Assembly: GCA_038229055.1 (NCBI GenBank)
Contig: JBBROU010000005.1
Coordinates: forward strand, 10,380 to 74,379
DNA: 64,000 nt
DNA from: JANYJA01 sp038229055
GTDB lineage: Bacteria; Acidobacteriota; Terriglobia; Bryobacterales; Bryobacteraceae
Reading direction: 5' to 3'
The position numbers and the translations under genes are program-made. Positions 61,598 through 64,000 of this stretch are shown piece after piece (within the stretch, counting starts at the first letter, position 1; each line of letters begins with the position of its first letter). The notes below the pieces were generated by a model. That model saw nothing but the letters and a program-made list of their open reading frames with translations. It ran no database searches and was not told the origin of the DNA.

Positions 61598-62309
61598 GCT
61601 TTCGGTCAACTTCCAGTGTAGCTTGCCGGAGCAACGCGATTGCTGCGATGGCCGCCGTCTCAGCGCGCAGGATCATGGGCCCGAGCGAAGCGCGCGACCA
61701 ACCGGAAGCGTCCAGGCGCTCGCGCTCCGCGTCCGTCCAGCCGCCCTCGGGGCCGACAAGCACGGCAGTGGGTCCGTTGTCCGGCGAAGCGTCGCGGAGC
61801 AGACTCCCGCCCTGTTCTTCCAAGCGGAACTTCTGGCCTGCGAATTCGAATCCGCGCAGCTTGCGGGGCTCGTCGATCTCCGGGAGCCGGTCGCGCCGCG
61901 ACTGCTGACTGCTCTCCCGAGCGATTCGACGCCAGCGTTCCACGCGCTTCTGCGCCGCCGCCAGCAAGCCGGTTTCACTGCGCTCCGATTCGACCGGAAC
62001 GATTCGCGACACGCCGAGCTCCGTCGCTTTCTCCACAATCCACTCGAAGCGGTCGAACTTGATCAGCGCCGCGACGAGGACGAGCGGGCTCGTCTCGGAG
62101 ACAGCCGCTATTTTTTCGATAATGACAAAACGAACCCAATCTTTGCGGACGTCGGCGACTTCGGCGAGCCAGGCCTGGTTGTTATCGCTGATCTCGTAGC
62201 GCTGGCCGGTTTCGACACGCAGCACGCGAGCCAGATGACGCGCTTCGTCTCCCGATATCTCGGCGGCGCCATTTCGCACCGCATCCACGAAGAATCTGCG
62301 CCGTGCCAT
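61569..62309 (-). CDS. rsmE: 16S rRNA (uracil-1498-N3)-methyltransferase
   Basis: A 246-residue SPOUT-type methyltransferase: MARRRFFVDA, GDEARHLARVLRVETGQRYE, KFDRFEWIVEKATELGVSRI, SERSETGLL, ESSQQSRRDRLPEI, VLVGPEGGWTDAERE and LGPMILRAETAAIAAIALL. It methylates U1498 of 16S rRNA. The ATG at 62309 is 20 bp from the divergent ruvA ATG, so both must share a very short promoter region. Confidence 0.93.
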   Translation of the reverse strand: MARRRFFVDAVRNGAAEISGDEARHLARVLRVETGQRYEISDNNQAWLAEVADVRKDWVRFVIIEKIAAVSETSPLVLVAALIKFDRFEWIVEKATELGVSRIVPVESERSETGLLAAAQKRVERWRRIARESSQQSRRDRLPEIDEPRKLRGFEFAGQKFRLEEQGGSLLRDASPDNGPTAVLVGPEGGWTDAERERLDASGWSRASLGPMILRAETAAIAAIALLRQATLEVDRKHEPTIAPPA

Positions 62310-62329
62310 ATACAATATGTACGCTATCC

Positions 62330-62920
62330 ATGATTGCTTTCCTGCGCGGAACCCTGCTTGAGAAGCATCCGAACCAAGCGATTGTTGAAGTTACGGGAAT
62401 TGGTTACGATGTGACCGTTCCGGTCTCAACTTTCACGCATCTGCCGGAAATCGGCTCGGAGGTGCGGCTGCGCATCCATACGCACGTGCGGGAAGACATT
62501 CTGGCGCTGTTCGGATTCCTGACGCAAGACGAAAAGACGCTGTTCGAAAAGCTGATTGGGGTGAGCGGGATCGGGCCGAAGCTGGCGATCACGGTGCTAT
62601 CGGGACTGGCGGCGCCGGATCTGCTGCACGCCATCCGAAACGGGGAGGTGGAGCGGCTGGTGCGCGTTCCGGGGATCGGCAAAAAGACGGCGGAACGCAT
62701 GGTGCTGGAGCTTCGGGACAAGCTGCCGCTGCCGACTGGCGACGCGATCGGGGCGCCGTCGACATCGCTCTCATCGCTCGATCAGGACGTGCTTTCTGCG
62801 CTGCTGAATCTGGGGTGCGCACGACCGGCTGCGGAAGCGGCTGTTCGGAAGGCGCGGGCGGGGGGCGCGGTGGCGGAATTCGAGCCGCTTTTTCGCCGGG
62901 CGCTGGAGTTGGTACGGTGA
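62330..62920 (+). CDS. ruvA: Holliday junction DNA helicase subunit RuvA
   Basis: A 196-residue protein from the ATG at 62330 (MIAFLRGTLLEKHPNQAIVE); the open frame runs further but this is the family start. The OB-fold is followed by paired helix-hairpin-helix motifs (LIGVSGIGPKLAITVLSGL, LVRVPGIGKKTAERMVLELR) and the C-terminal domain (DVLSALLNLGCARPAAEAAV). It binds four-way junctions and loads RuvB. ruvB and ruvC are not adjacent. Confidence 0.95.
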   Translation: MIAFLRGTLLEKHPNQAIVEVTGIGYDVTVPVSTFTHLPEIGSEVRLRIHTHVREDILALFGFLTQDEKTLFEKLIGVSGIGPKLAITVLSGLAAPDLLHAIRNGEVERLVRVPGIGKKTAERMVLELRDKLPLPTGDAIGAPSTSLSSLDQDVLSALLNLGCARPAAEAAVRKARAGGAVAEFEPLFRRALELVR

Positions 62921-62988
62921 GGCGTGGGCGCGATGTCGCAGCACGAACCGCAATCAACGCTGTGGTGCGCTAGAATCATTCACCAGTT

Positions 62989-64000
62989 ATGGCGTTCGTC
63001 CAGAGATTCGAAAACGATATATTCATCAGCTACGCACACGCCGATAACACCGAAGGCTGGGTAGATAATTTCGAGAAACGCCTCGCGAACCGGCTACAGC
63101 AGTTTGATCGCGATGCGCGGATCACAATTTGGCGCGATCAAAAGCTCGGCGGCGCCGACATATTCACCGACAAGATATACCAGCAATTGAAGTCCTCGGC
63201 GTTGTTGATTTCGATCCTCTCTCCGAACGGCTTTGATTCGAATTGGTGCCAGCAGGAGCGACAGCGCTTTGAACAAGCCGCGCCATCCACTGGAGGCTTC
63301 CGCCTTGACGACGACCGCATCCGAGCGATCAAGGTGGTCCCCACGCCATTTTTGTATGATGAACGGCTGCGTGACGTCTTTAGCACCCTCGGTTACGAGT
63401 TTTATGAACGGCCGCGGCCGGATCGGGTGAGGCGATTCTATTCCCCCGGCCCTGAGTTCGACGCGAAACTTGACGAGCTGGCCCAAGAGGTCTGGGATTT
63501 ACTGAACCACCTTTGTGCACTCGCCAAGTCACCCAAGCCCGACTTATCAATCTATTTGGCCACTGCCACTTCGGACTTCCAGGAATGGCGCGATGCCGCG
63601 GCGCGGCAACTCGTCGCGTGGAACTGCCGAGTCCTCCCCGACAAAGCCCTGCCCAACGCCTCCCCAGCTTTGCGCAATTCCATTCAGGAATCGCTGAGTC
63701 AGTGCGCCCTCTCGGTTCATTTCGCCGGACCGAAACCCGGATTCGTTGCCGAGGATGAAGTCGAGCCCGTAGATGTTCTTCAACTCGATCGCGCCCGCGC
63801 CCAAGGCCTCGACCGCATTGTCTTCCGGGCTCCCGCTCTGCATCCCTCAATGGACGTGGTGCTGCAACAGGAGAACCCGCGAGGCTCGGAAGACCGCATC
63901 CAGCCTCCGACCCTGGACGTTCTGCTGCAATCTCTCGAGGACCGAATCTCATCGTTGCGCTCCACCCCCGCGTCCGGCTCCGCGCTCCCCACCGTCTACG
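62989..64000 (+). CDS. TIR-domain protein with a second DUF4062-like domain (3' end outside window)
   Basis: An ATG at 62989 opens a frame that runs unbroken for 337 codons to the right edge. Residues 1-150 form a TIR domain: NDIFISYAHADN, GWVDNFEKRLANRL, TIWRDQKLGGADIF, IYQQLKSSALLISILSPNGF and SNWCQQERQRF, where Glu90 lies in the W-x-x-x-E position of NAD-cleaving TIRs. After a linker comes a second alpha/beta domain (LSIYLATATSDFQEWRDAAA, ALRNSIQESLSQCALSVHFA) similar to the DUF4062-like partner often fused to TIR. Downstream domains are unseen. An NADase signalling or defence role is possible. Confidence 0.8.
   Translation, partial: MAFVQRFENDIFISYAHADNTEGWVDNFEKRLANRLQQFDRDARITIWRDQKLGGADIFTDKIYQQLKSSALLISILSPNGFDSNWCQQERQRFEQAAPSTGGFRLDDDRIRAIKVVPTPFLYDERLRDVFSTLGYEFYERPRPDRVRRFYSPGPEFDAKLDELAQEVWDLLNHLCALAKSPKPDLSIYLATATSDFQEWRDAAARQLVAWNCRVLPDKALPNASPALRNSIQESLSQCALSVHFAGPKPGFVAEDEVEPVDVLQLDRARAQGLDRIVFRAPALHPSMDVVLQQENPRGSEDRIQPPTLDVLLQSLEDRISSLRSTPASGSALPTVY

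Noticed and set aside
1..64000. CRISPR arrays, tRNA, rRNA and riboswitches
   Set aside because: No regularly spaced identical repeats, and no tRNA or rRNA segments or known riboswitch cores were recognised by reading; a covariance-model scan would be decisive.

Overview
The window looks like chromosomal DNA of an Acidobacteriota bacterium, most like the Bryobacteraceae/Solibacter group. This rests on gene content (a DUF1552/DUF1592 secreted pair, an Oar-type TonB-dependent receptor with a carboxypeptidase-regulatory N-terminus, SBBP-repeat proteins, hopanoid genes) and on the moderately high GC. The lineage is an inference; no rRNA or tRNA gene was recognised here.

Region 1 (1-15344) is the distal part of one operon for a contractile phage-tail-like particle (contractile injection system, CIS). 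In order it holds a helical-repeat protein cut by the window edge, a large protein ending in an M23 peptidase domain, a gpD/gp27-like hub, a gp5/gpV-like spike, a PAAR tip, a gp25-like wedge protein, a baseplate J protein, a gpI-like protein with a beta-propeller inserted in it, two paralogous coiled-coil/Ig-like proteins and a beta-rich protein. Many junctions are GTGA or ATGA overlaps. Sheath, tube and ATPase genes are not in the window, so an extracellular CIS cannot be told apart from another tail-derived device.

Region 2 (15345-33780) mixes remnants and functional blocks: a decayed HTH cassette with two tiny coiled-coil ORFs, two coupled leucine-rich-repeat secreted proteins, the DUF1552/DUF1592 pair, the Oar-like receptor, an APC permease, a PP2C phosphatase plus Ser/Thr kinase pair, a stretch of decayed genes with perfect hairpins (30.3-31.4 kb), an Amt-type transporter with a Gln in place of the first twin histidine, and a truncated IS3 transposase.

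Region 3 (33784-46859) holds agmatine deiminase and N-carbamoylputrescine amidase (putrescine synthesis), a secreted M14 peptidase with a HAD phosphatase, then a 4.3-kb segment flanked by 80-bp direct repeats that carries a nonsense-interrupted LuxR-type regulator and a frameshifted SBBP/choice-of-anchor D protein. An ArgD-like aminotransferase, mannose-1-phosphate guanylyltransferase and signal peptidase I follow.

Region 4 (46914-64000) holds a pair of small 4-TM DMT proteins, a DedA-rhodanese gene with an in-frame TGA at a conserved cysteine position followed by a SECIS-like hairpin (candidate selenoprotein), asparagine synthetase overlapping an ArnT-like glycosyltransferase, a duplicated glycosyltransferase 3' end, a dead DUF433/DUF5615 toxin-antitoxin pair, a deoxyhypusine-synthase-like (possible homospermidine synthase) gene, an ispH-shc-hpnA hopanoid run, a Gfo/Idh oxidoreductase, two metallophosphoesterases, rsmE, ruvA, and a TIR-domain protein that leaves the window at its right edge.
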